NCBI RefSeq assembly: GCF_001877035.1
Contig: NZ_CP015756.1
Coordinates: forward strand, 1,169,001-1,233,000
DNA length: 64,000 nt
Direction: 5' to 3'
Source of the DNA: Clostridium estertheticum subsp. estertheticum
GTDB lineage: Bacteria > Bacillota > Clostridia > Clostridiales > Clostridiaceae
Shown: piece by piece, positions 10,194 to 18,706 of the stretch
Numbering within the stretch: the first letter of the stretch is position 1
Layout of the letters: the number at the start of each line of letters is the position of its first letter
Translations under genes and position numbers: made by a program
The notes under the pieces: generated by a model
What the model was told of the DNA's origin: nothing
Database searches by the model: none
What the model saw: only the letters and a program-made list of their open reading frames with translations

Positions 10194-10216
10194 GAGTGTC
10201 GTTAAACAAAAATTAA

Positions 10217-10258
10217 AGGGACGGTTAATAACTTATATTAAAGTTATTAACCGTCCCT
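10217..10258 (+). terminator. Terminator-like hairpin after the ABC exporter operon
   Basis: A perfect 18-bp inverted repeat with a 6-nt loop (10217-10234 with 10241-10258) lies 23 nt after the second ABC gene. The 3' U-tract is weak, but the stem is GC-rich for this genome. Confidence 0.7.
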
Positions 10259-10352
10259 ATAAAGTTTAACATTTAGTTAACACGGACTTAACTTACGTCA
10301 AGTAATATAATATTGACAATATATCCAATGTTATCTAAAGGAGCTGTATCCG

Positions 10353-12472
10353 ATGAATTTAAATTTAAAAAAACAAAAGGCAATAGTCATGAGATTAATT
10401 ACTAGAATTATAAGTTCAATATCTAACATTTTTACAAGGGCTAAAAATATTTCCATTCCTATAAAAATCATTTTAATAGTAGCTGTCACCTTAGTTTTTT
10501 TTATGGTTATAGAAAATGCAATTATATATAGGGTTACTTATAATAAAATGGTAAGCACTAATAAACAAAATATGAAGTTAGTGTCTAATGAGGTATATGA
10601 AAATTTTATAAATTTAATAAAATTACAAACTAGTGATGTTGAAAAAAATGCATTAAATGCTGATGTTATTGGAGTTGTAAAACATAAAAATGTTACACAG
10701 CGGGATGAATTTAAAATAAAATATAAAAATGAAATTGAAAAAATGACAAATAAGTTAATTACATATGCTAAAAGTAACAAGAGTGATGAACATGAATTCA
10801 TTGCAGATAAAGATGGGATAATTATAGTAGATAGTGATGAGGAATATTTAAATAGTGATTTAAGTCAAAATGATTATACAAAAAGTGCCTTGGGGGGGTG
10901 CCTTCAGTAAGTTCAGTATATACATCCGTTGTAAATTTTAAGCCAGTGGTTACATTTGTGCAACCAATTAAGGATGAAAATAATAAGGTAATAGGAGTAG
11001 CTGGGAAAAGTGTATACATAGACTATTTTTCTCAAAGATTTGATAAGTTTAAATTCTTAGACGATGGATTTTTGTTTGTAGTGGATAGTTCTCAAAACAT
11101 AATATATCATCCAGACAAACATCTTATTAATAAAAAACTGGATATAACTGAATTGATAAACATAACTAAGGATAAAAATAATTTTGAAAGGAGTGATATG
11201 AAGGAGTTTACATATAAGACAGGCAAAGATACATTTAATGCGTTTTATATTAGTGTACCTGAGCTTAAAAGTTTAGTGGTTTTCACAGTAAATGAGAACA
11301 ATATGAAAAGTACATCGAATACAATAGGAAGACTTATAGTGTTAATGACTTTTATAATGCTTATAGTAATGGTACCTTTATGTTATATATGTATAAGGAA
11401 AATTTTAAGACCAATGAATATTCTTGTGAAAAATACAGTAGAAATTTCAAATGGAAATCTTGCAGTTGTGAACGTAATAATAAGCAATGATGAAATTGGT
11501 AAACTAGGCTTAAGTTTTAATATTATGACGCAAAATATTAAATCTTTAGTTTATGACGTAGCGAAGGTAACGGAGGAGCTTTTATACATTAACAAGGTCA
11601 CTTGCACAGCGCAACATAACATAGTAGCTGGAATGGAGATAATTACAGAAAATACTCAAATGGTATCTATTGACACAAATAAATTAACTAGTGTAATAAA
11701 TTCAAGCGTAAGGTCTGTCGAAGGTATAACTGAAAAGATACAAGGCATAAAACAACGATCTACAGATATGTATTTAAAGGCTGGTAACATTAAAACTATC
11801 AATAATTCAAGTATAAGTTCAATCACTAGTCTGAAACATATAAATAAAGAAAGTACAAATAAACTAAATGGAGTAAATAAATCATTCAAGGAATTATATA
11901 CAGATTTTATGAAGATCAAAAATATCGTAGATGTTGTAAATAACATATCTAAAAGAACTCATATATTATCTTTAAATGCGTCAATAGAAGCTGCAACAGC
12001 TGGAAAATATGGTGCTGGATTTAGTGTAGTTGCTAGAGAAATTAGAAGTTTATCAGAGGGTATTGGTGAACAAATGAGCAAGATACAAGACATAGTTAGT
12101 AGTGTAAATAATAATATGTCAAGGACTGAAATTAGCATAGGTGAGGTAAATAGGGTTTTTAATGAGCAAGATAATGCTATAAATAAAACTATTTTAAGTT
12201 ATCAAAAGGCGTTAAGATCTACAGAGGATATAGTATCGTCAATTGGCAATATTGACATTAGTATTGATGTTTTAAATAATGAAAATATTAGCGTTATAAA
12301 TACACTTAAAGAAGTAAATATTATTTGCGGGGAGTTTACAGATTCTGTTGGAAAAATAAGTTCTGTAATTGAAAATCAATATGTTGAAACTAAGAATATG
12401 GGTGGTCTAGTACTACAATTAGAGAATTCAACTAATGAACTTAGAGTAAAAATGAATAAATTTACTTTATAA
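10353..12472 (+). pseudogene. Methyl-accepting chemotaxis protein with a frameshift in a G7 run
   Basis: Two overlapping frames make one chemoreceptor. The first (10353-10910, start ATG after AAAGGAG) gives a transmembrane helix (residues about 28-52) and the first part of a Cache sensor, then shifts at seven G residues (10892-10898) and stops. The second frame (from 10898) continues the Cache domain (PSVSSVYTSVV), a second transmembrane helix, a HAMP segment and the signalling hairpin up to 12472. One extra G, making G8, would restore a single frame of about 706 residues. The signalling tip is divergent (LSLNASIEAATAGKYGAGF against the usual [19 protein letters not shown]). A sequencing error, a true mutation, phase variation or ribosomal slippage could all explain it. 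Confidence 0.8.
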
Positions 12473-12510
12473 GAATATAAAGACAGAAAAGAATATATTT
12501 AAAAGTACTC

Positions 12511-12537
12511 TTAAGTAATAATCGTTTACAACGATAA
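12511..12537 (+). promoter_or_regulatory. Possible sigma-D promoter of the sCache chemoreceptor
   Basis: TTAA (12511-12514) is followed after 15 nt by AACGATAA (12530-12537), close to the TAAA-N15-GCCGATAT motility promoter. It sits 32 nt before the start codon. Confidence 0.4.
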
Positions 12538-12569
12538 TATAGAGACGATTGTTAAGGGGGATACAACTA

Positions 12570-14330
12570 ATGAAAAAAGCAAATAATAAAACAAAAGGTT
12601 TGAATATTAAAACGAAACTCATAATAGTTACAGGAATGTTATTACTTATACCTGTAATTGCATTAGGCTTAATAAGTTATAAAGTCGCCAAAAATGAACT
12701 TGAAAATAGCGGAAAAGTTTTACTTAAAAATAGTGTAGAAATGACACTTATGGTAATTAGTGAAAATCAAAAACTTGTAGATGAGGGAAAACTAACGCTT
12801 GATGAGGCTAAGGAAAGAACACGTGAGTATATGTTAGGTAAAAAGCAAGCAGATGGTACAAGACCTATTAATAAAAAAATTAGTCTTGGGAAAAGTGGTT
12901 ATTTGCTAGCGTATACAAAAGATGGTGTAGAAGCTGCACATCCTACCCTAGAGGGTAAGAGTGTAATAGATGTTAAGGATAAGAAAGATGGATCTTACTT
13001 TGTTAAGGAGCAAATTAGAATAGCGAGTAACGGTGGGGGTTATTTAACATACTTCTGGACGCCAGCTAATTCCGATAAAATTGCGAGTAAAATAACTTAC
13101 CAAAGGTTGGATCCTAATTGGGGATGGACTGTTAGTGCAGGGACTTATACAAATGATTTTAATGTTGGCTCAAACAAAATTTTAGGTACTACACTTCTTG
13201 TACTTTTAGCTGTGCTTGTTTTAGGAGGAGCAGTTATTATATTATTTGCGGAGCATATATCCGCTCCAATTAAAAAGATTGGTAAGGCAGTAGATGTTGT
13301 AGCTTCAGGTAATTTAAGTATTCCGGATCTAAATATAAAAAATAGAGATGAAATTGGGAAGCTAAATGAGTCGTTCAATAGAATGGTTAAGAATGTAAAT
13401 GAACTAATAAGTTCTGTGAAAGATTCTGCTACTGTTGTATTTGAATCATCTCAGGTGTTAGATTCCATTGTGGATGAAAATACAGCATCAATTAATGAGG
13501 TAGCAGCATCTGTTGATGAGATTGCAAGAGGATCAAGTGAGCAAGCGATAGAGACACAAAATGGAGTTAGTAGGGTTAAAATCTTAGCAGATAAAATAGA
13601 ACTTGTAACAGCGCTTTCTGTAAAAACTAATGAGGTAACAGAGGCAACGGTTGTGATAGGAAGCAAAGGATTTTCTGCATTTGAACAACTTATAGAAAAA
13701 ACAGATGAGAATAGCAAGGCATCAGGAAAGGTAAGTGATATAATACTTGAGGTTGATAGAAGTTCTATAGAAATTGGAGCAATAACCCAGGCAATTAGTC
13801 AAATATCAGAGCAAACAAATTTATTAGCATTAAATGCTGCTATAGAGGCTGCAAGAGCTGGTGAACAGGGAAAAGGATTTGCGGTAGTTGCTGAAGAAGT
13901 AAGAAAGCTCGCTTCAGAGTCTGCTATATCTGCTGCAAAAGTTAGAGAACTAATTGATGGAATTCAGAAAAAATCAAAAGATGCAGTTATAGCAATGGAA
14001 GTTGGAAATGAAATAGCAAAAGAACAAAGTAAATCTGTAATAGATGCTAAAAGTATATTTGTACAGATTCTAGAAGCTATAGGTAAGATTTCAGAGGATA
14101 TGAAAAGTATTAAGGGATATAGTCTAGAAATGGAAACAGAGAAGAATGTAATAATTGAAATTTTGGAAACCCTTTCAGCTTCAACAGAGGAAAATTCAGC
14201 TGCGACTCAGCAGGTTGCAGCTACAACAGAAGAGCAACTAGCAAGTATAGATCAGATTGTTTCACATACACAGGATTTAAAGAATCTGGCAGTAAAGCTT
14301 ACAGCGGCAGTGGACGAATTTCAAGTTTAG
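12570..14330 (+). CDS. Methyl-accepting chemotaxis protein, sCache type
   Basis: The 586-residue chemoreceptor has an N-terminal transmembrane helix (about residues 13-35), an extracellular single-Cache domain (about 40-195, with the Cache-like ending [12 protein letters not shown]), a second helix (about 200-225) and a HAMP domain. A long cytoplasmic coiled coil follows, with the canonical signalling tip [19 protein letters not shown]. The ATG at 12570 is preferred over the upstream TTG because AAGGGGG lies directly before it. The ligand is unknown; Cache sensors usually bind small metabolites such as carboxylates or amino acids. A sigma-D-like promoter precedes it and a hairpin terminator follows. 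Confidence 0.92.
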   Translation: MKKANNKTKGLNIKTKLIIVTGMLLLIPVIALGLISYKVAKNELENSGKVLLKNSVEMTLMVISENQKLVDEGKLTLDEAKERTREYMLGKKQADGTRPINKKISLGKSGYLLAYTKDGVEAAHPTLEGKSVIDVKDKKDGSYFVKEQIRIASNGGGYLTYFWTPANSDKIASKITYQRLDPNWGWTVSAGTYTNDFNVGSNKILGTTLLVLLAVLVLGGAVIILFAEHISAPIKKIGKAVDVVASGNLSIPDLNIKNRDEIGKLNESFNRMVKNVNELISSVKDSATVVFESSQVLDSIVDENTASINEVAASVDEIARGSSEQAIETQNGVSRVKILADKIELVTALSVKTNEVTEATVVIGSKGFSAFEQLIEKTDENSKASGKVSDIILEVDRSSIEIGAITQAISQISEQTNLLALNAAIEAARAGEQGKGFAVVAEEVRKLASESAISAAKVRELIDGIQKKSKDAVIAMEVGNEIAKEQSKSVIDAKSIFVQILEAIGKISEDMKSIKGYSLEMETEKNVIIEILETLSASTEENSAATQQVAATTEEQLASIDQIVSHTQDLKNLAVKLTAAVDEFQV

Positions 14331-14340
14331 GGTATAAATA

Positions 14341-14372
14341 AAAGAGGAAACCAAAATTTTGGTTTCCTCTTT
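14341..14372. terminator. Bidirectional intrinsic terminator
   Basis: A perfect 16-bp inverted repeat (14341-14356 with 14357-14372) followed by a T-run lies between the chemoreceptor and the convergent gltX. The central AAAATTTT forms the loop. It can serve both genes. Confidence 0.85.
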
Positions 14373-14381
14373 TATTATATA

Positions 14382-16037
14382 TTATTTAAAATCTTGGCTT
14401 AATCTTTCTATAACACGTTTTTCACCCATAGCTTGCATTACTTCATGTAGATCTTGAGTTTGTGTCTTATTACTTAATGCCACTCTTACAATTGTCGCAA
14501 CATCTGATAATTGACCTTTAAATAACTCAGGATTTTTTTTATAAGTTTTTGCGTTTTTGGCATATCCAAGGTTTAAAGCAAGTTCTTTAAGTGTTGCAAA
14601 CCAAGTATCATTATCATGAGAATAATCATATACACCTATATAACTTGAAAGAACACTTCTTACCTCATCCATTGGTATATGATCAGGGAAATTGTATCCC
14701 TTAGTAAGGCTATCTTTATAAAGATCATCAAAGAAATACTCAATATGTTCTTTTACATCTAACCATTTAACAAAATCTTTTCTTGGCTTATCATTTTCTC
14801 TTTCTATATTAAATATCTTTTTAGCATATTCTTCATTCTCTATTAATAAATTTGACATTTTAACATCATAATCTTTAGCCCAATTAAGATAAAGTTCATA
14901 TACAGTAGCTGCATTCATGGTAGCTATAACATTTTTACTAATATCGTTAAGTTTTAAAATATCAAATAAAGCTCCACTTTTGCTCATGTTTTCAAGGGTA
15001 ATATTAAAGCTTGTGCAAGGAATATTTACGTGTGTATCCCGCCACTCTTGAAAATCAGAATTAATTAAATTTACAAGATATTCAGCTACAGATACAAAAG
15101 GATACCCTTCAGATTTATAAAAATTCATAGAAATTTCAGGGTCTTTTCTCTTGCTGAGCTTACGTTTTGAAGCTCCATCCATTTTCATAATTGTAGGTAT
15201 ATGAGCATAATGCGGTGGCGTAAAGCCCAACATTTCAAATAACTGCAAATGTATAGGGAGAGATGAGAGCCATTCCTCGCCACGAATTACATGGGTTGTT
15301 CCCATTAAATAATCATCTATAGCATGAGCAAAATGATATGTTGGAATCCCGTTTGTTTTAAGAATTACAATATCTTGGTCATTTTCTGGCATACTTATGG
15401 TCCCTTTAATTAAATCATTACAAACAACTCTTTTGCCAGATGCTTCAGGTGCTCTAAGTCTTATAACATAAGGGGTGCCCTTAGTTAATTCAGAATTAAT
15501 TTCATCCATTGTTGAATTCCTGTGAACTGCCCATTTCCCATGATATCCTGTATTAATCTTAAGTTCTTGTTGAATTGTTCTTGTTTTATCCAAATCCTCT
15601 TCAGTACAAAAGCAAGGATAAGCTAAACCTTTTTTTATTAGAGATTTTACGAAAGCGTGGTATATATTAATTCTATCACTTTGCTTATATGGGCCATATG
15701 CACCCTTTTCATTATTAGAATCTATAACGCCTTCATCAAAGTTAATTCCAAAATCTCGAAGAGTGTTAGTACTATCTTCGATGGCACCAACTACCTCTCT
15801 TTTTTTGTCAGTATCCTCTACTCTAAGATAAAATATACCTTCACTTTGATGAGCAAGTCTTTCAGATATGAGAGCAGCAAAGACACCTCCAAGATGTTGA
15901 AAACCAGTAGGGCTTGGGGCGTATCTTGTAATCATAGCATTAGGTTTAAGATTACGTTTTGGGTAAAGAGTTCTATAGTATTCTGGAGTTTCTTTTACGT
16001 TAGGTAATAATAAATCAGCCAGTTTTAAATAATCCAT
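14382..16037 (-). CDS. gltX: Glutamyl-tRNA synthetase
   Basis: The 551-residue class I synthetase charges tRNA-Glu in the cytoplasm. The ATP-binding HIGH-type motif is RYAPSPTGFQHLGG (about 38-51), and the KMSKS-type motif is KLSKRKDP near 290. The length exceeds the roughly 480 residues of many bacterial GltX proteins but suits a clostridial long form. I chose the ATG at 16037 because AAGGA lies 8 nt upstream, whereas the ATG at 16044-16046 overlaps the Shine-Dalgarno region. The leader carries a T-box-like attenuator, so expression probably responds to tRNA charging. Specificity for Glu rather than Gln is from the family and not proven. Confidence 0.92.
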   Translation of the reverse strand: MDYLKLADLLLPNVKETPEYYRTLYPKRNLKPNAMITRYAPSPTGFQHLGGVFAALISERLAHQSEGIFYLRVEDTDKKREVVGAIEDSTNTLRDFGINFDEGVIDSNNEKGAYGPYKQSDRINIYHAFVKSLIKKGLAYPCFCTEEDLDKTRTIQQELKINTGYHGKWAVHRNSTMDEINSELTKGTPYVIRLRAPEASGKRVVCNDLIKGTISMPENDQDIVILKTNGIPTYHFAHAIDDYLMGTTHVIRGEEWLSSLPIHLQLFEMLGFTPPHYAHIPTIMKMDGASKRKLSKRKDPEISMNFYKSEGYPFVSVAEYLVNLINSDFQEWRDTHVNIPCTSFNITLENMSKSGALFDILKLNDISKNVIATMNAATVYELYLNWAKDYDVKMSNLLIENEEYAKKIFNIERENDKPRKDFVKWLDVKEHIEYFFDDLYKDSLTKGYNFPDHIPMDEVRSVLSSYIGVYDYSHDNDTWFATLKELALNLGYAKNAKTYKKNPELFKGQLSDVATIVRVALSNKTQTQDLHEVMQAMGEKRVIERLSQDFK

Positions 16038-16078
16038 ATTAATCATCCTTTCTTATGTAAGTATTATAATTTAAAATA

Positions 16079-16137
16079 AAAAACCTCTCATCCTAAAATA
16101 TAACAGGACGAAAGGTAAACTTTCGCGATACCACCTA
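16079..16137 (-). promoter_or_regulatory. T-box-like antiterminator/terminator in the gltX leader
   Basis: On the minus strand the leader has the T-box core GGTGGTATCGCG (16135-16124), then CTTTCGTCC. It ends in an 11-bp terminator hairpin with a T6 run (16079-16110). In T-boxes, uncharged tRNA pairs its 3' end with the UGGN bulge and favours the antiterminator. The upstream Stem I that reads the anticodon is not visible between this core and the best promoter (start near 16176). It may be a reduced or decayed T-box. Confidence 0.7.
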
Positions 16138-16182
16138 AATTGAAATTATATATGCTTATATCTTTTATTACATTTAAATTTA

Positions 16183-16211
16183 ATTATACAGATATTTTTA
16201 GAAGATGTCAA
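16183..16211 (-). promoter_or_regulatory. Vegetative promoter of gltX
   Basis: On the minus strand, TTGACA (16211-16206) and TATAAT (16188-16183) are separated by exactly 17 nt. Both match the sigma-A consensus. The predicted start is near 16176, leaving a leader of about 139 nt with the T-box-like element. Confidence 0.75.
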
Positions 16212-16391
16212 TATATAATAAATTCACTTTTTCTGATAAAGACCATATATTAGTAGAGCAGGAATATTGTGTTTGAAATTCTCATAGACTAAAAAAAATA
16301 TATATACCCCTGTATAGGTTTTCATTAATATGGTATAATATATAAAATAATGAAAATTTTATAAATTATATGAAGGTGAGGTGATAATAAT

Positions 16392-17042
16392 ATGGGCGCG
16401 TTAGTTTTGCTCAGTGGTTTTACGAAAAAGGATAATGTTAATTTAATAAAGAGGATGAAAGAAATATTTTTAGATAGAAAATATACTTTGAGTTATATAC
16501 CTTCAATGACAGATAAGAAATTAGAAAGTTTTAAAAAGGCAAAAATACAATTGCGTGAATATGGAAATTTTGAATTTAAGTATTTTGATATAGATGATTT
16601 TTGTAGTATAGATACAATAGATGAAATATTTAAGTCAGATGTAATATATTTATCTGGTGGGAATGCTTACTATTTTTTAAATAATCTTAAGAAAAGATAT
16701 TTTATAACAAGGTTAAGACGATATGTCCAAAATGGTGGTTGTATTATAGGGTTATGCGCAGGTGCGATAATGATGGCAAAGGATATATCAGCTGCACAAT
16801 TTGGAAGTGAAGATATAGTAGGTTTATCTAATCTATCATCTTTAGCTCTAGTTGATTTTAATTTTATGCCACATTGGAATATGTGTAGTAAGTATTTGGA
16901 TGATTTAAAGAAGTATTCTAATAATACTGGTAATGTAGTTTATACGTGTAATGATGGGGATGGAATAGTTGTAATTAATAATGAATTACAATTCTATGGA
17001 GATATAAATATGATAAAAGAGGGAGAAATAGAGCAAGTATAA
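16392..17042 (+). CDS. Peptidase S51-like protein (cyanophycinase/dipeptidase E fold) with Cys nucleophile
   Basis: The 216-residue protein has the class-I-amidotransferase-like fold of the S51 family, which includes dipeptidase E and cyanophycinase. The segment YLSGGNAYYFL and the nucleophile elbow GLCAGAIMMA are visible, followed by MPHWN with the catalytic-type His. Known S51 enzymes have Ser (GxSAGA) at the elbow; here it is Cys, as in glutamine amidotransferases. The substrate is therefore uncertain: an Asp-containing peptide, an amide or another ester/amide is possible. The start has GAGGTG at 16377-16382. It is a single gene ended by a hairpin. Confidence 0.75.
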   Translation: MGALVLLSGFTKKDNVNLIKRMKEIFLDRKYTLSYIPSMTDKKLESFKKAKIQLREYGNFEFKYFDIDDFCSIDTIDEIFKSDVIYLSGGNAYYFLNNLKKRYFITRLRRYVQNGGCIIGLCAGAIMMAKDISAAQFGSEDIVGLSNLSSLALVDFNFMPHWNMCSKYLDDLKKYSNNTGNVVYTCNDGDGIVVINNELQFYGDINMIKEGEIEQV

Positions 17043-17044
17043 TT

Positions 17045-17083
17045 AAAAATCGATGTTATAATATATTTTATACATCGATTTTT
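17045..17083 (+). terminator. Intrinsic terminator
   Basis: AAAAATCGATGT (17045-17056) pairs with ACATCGATTTTT (17072-17083) and the right arm ends in a T-run. It follows the S51-like gene directly and precedes the convergent MATE gene. Confidence 0.8.
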
Positions 17084-17116
17084 TATAAAGCTATGTCTTT
17101 GTTTTATAAAAGTATA

Positions 17117-18544
17117 TTAACTAGCGGTAATCGCAATGCTCGCAAGTCTTATTTTAATCTTATTAAGTTTAAAAATTTGATGCCTCTCTAGTATTTCAAG
17201 GGATGTATAAGTGTACCTAATAAATATAGCAGCTGTAATAAAGGATATCACATCTGAAATGGGATAAGCGAGCCATGCTCCGGATACACCCATATTAAGA
17301 CCAATTACAAATGAATATACGAGGGGTATAAATACAATTAGCTGCCTAAATATTGATAACTTGAAAGATGCCTTAACTCTATTTATAGCTTGGCAATAAG
17401 ATATTGATAGATAATATACGCCAATGCAAGGGAATACAGCTATAACCATTCTAAAAGCCTTCGATGTTTGTTCAATAATGGCTTTATCATTTATAAATAG
17501 GCCTATAAATGTATCTGAAAAAATCATGAATATTGCCCATAAGAAAGTTGAGCTTACAGATACTGCAATTATGGACGACTTAACAACTTCTTTTAACCTT
17601 GTATAATTTCCTGCACCAAAATTATATGCAGCGATCGGTTGCATAGCTGTGCTTATACCCATTACGGTCATAAATAAAAACATTGAAACCCTTGTAGTTA
17701 AACCAATTGTTACGATGGCTGAATCTCCACCATAGGAGAATAATAAATTGTTTAATATAGCAGCAACTATTGCGTCTGATATTTCTATTATAAATGTTGA
17801 AAATCCAACATATACTATTCCAACAGATACTGCTTTGTTTAGGGTTAATTTAAAAGAAAATTTCAGGCTCATTTTTAATTGAATAAATACAATAAGAACA
17901 TATATAAAAGCTATTATTTGAGATACAACGGTTGCTATAGCAGCTCCTTTTACTCCGTATGAGAATACATTTACTAGAAAATAATTTATAATTACATTGA
18001 AAATTGCTCCAATAGAAGTGCTTAATAAAACTATTTTTGTGTTTCCAAAAGAAGTTATAATATACGATGCGATTATAGTAAAAGATTGAAATATTACACC
18101 GATTAATATTATACTTATATAATCTTTTGCAAGGGAAAATGTATTTTTAGATGCTCCTAGGCTAATTAGAATTTTATCTTGAAAAATAAAAATGCTAATA
18201 CCGATTATAGATATTGTTATAAACATTAGAACTATAGCATTTGGTATAATTATCTTAAGATTTTCGAAATCTTTGTCTCCACAACTTCTTGAAACGGAAG
18301 TTGAAGCACCAATAGCTATAAGCATAGATATGGCAAAAAACAATCTTTGAATTGGAAAGGCTATAGTTAGAGCACCAATCGCATTAGCACCTATAGCTTG
18401 ACCTAAAAACATAGAATCAACCATGTTGTACATTTCGGCTACCATTAAAGAAATTATTGCTGGCACAGAAAATTTAAATAATAGTTTCCCGATTTTTTCT
18501 TCACCAAACATTTTGTTACTTTCTGTGATATTACTTATCGTCAT
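17117..18544 (-). CDS. MATE family multidrug/metabolite efflux protein
   Basis: The 475-residue membrane protein has about twelve hydrophobic helices in two similar halves, as in MATE antiporters. The N-terminal region (about 10-55) reads FKFSVPAIISLMVAEMYNMV followed by DSMFLGQAIG, a typical MATE start. These proteins export cationic drugs or metabolites with Na+ or H+ antiport across the membrane. I chose the ATG at 18544; a GTG at 18553 is only 2 nt from AGGAG, while the ATG is 11 nt away. The AraC-type regulator upstream in the same orientation is separated by a terminator and could regulate it, but nothing proves this. Confidence 0.9.
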   Translation of the reverse strand: MTISNITESNKMFGEEKIGKLLFKFSVPAIISLMVAEMYNMVDSMFLGQAIGANAIGALTIAFPIQRLFFAISMLIAIGASTSVSRSCGDKDFENLKIIIPNAIVLMFITISIIGISIFIFQDKILISLGASKNTFSLAKDYISIILIGVIFQSFTIIASYIITSFGNTKIVLLSTSIGAIFNVIINYFLVNVFSYGVKGAAIATVVSQIIAFIYVLIVFIQLKMSLKFSFKLTLNKAVSVGIVYVGFSTFIIEISDAIVAAILNNLLFSYGGDSAIVTIGLTTRVSMFLFMTVMGISTAMQPIAAYNFGAGNYTRLKEVVKSSIIAVSVSSTFLWAIFMIFSDTFIGLFINDKAIIEQTSKAFRMVIAVFPCIGVYYLSISYCQAINRVKASFKLSIFRQLIVFIPLVYSFVIGLNMGVSGAWLAYPISDVISFITAAIFIRYTYTSLEILERHQIFKLNKIKIRLASIAITAS

Positions 18545-18686
18545 TAAATCCACTACTCCTTAAAAATTTTTGTTTCTATAATACTATTCTACGCTACTAT
18601 GCATTTTTTTACATTCACACGGTTGCTAGATAAAAAGTACAAAGTTGCTAACATGAGACTTTGTATTATACACAAATAACAAAAAA

Positions 18687-18706
18687 ACACCCTAAAATAG
18701 GTGCTT
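18687..18706 (-). terminator. Intrinsic terminator overlapping the end of the AraC-type gene
   Basis: On the minus strand, AGCACC pairs with GGGTGTT and a T7 run follows. The stop codon of the AraC-GH39-like gene (18692-18694) lies inside the hairpin. Confidence 0.7.
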
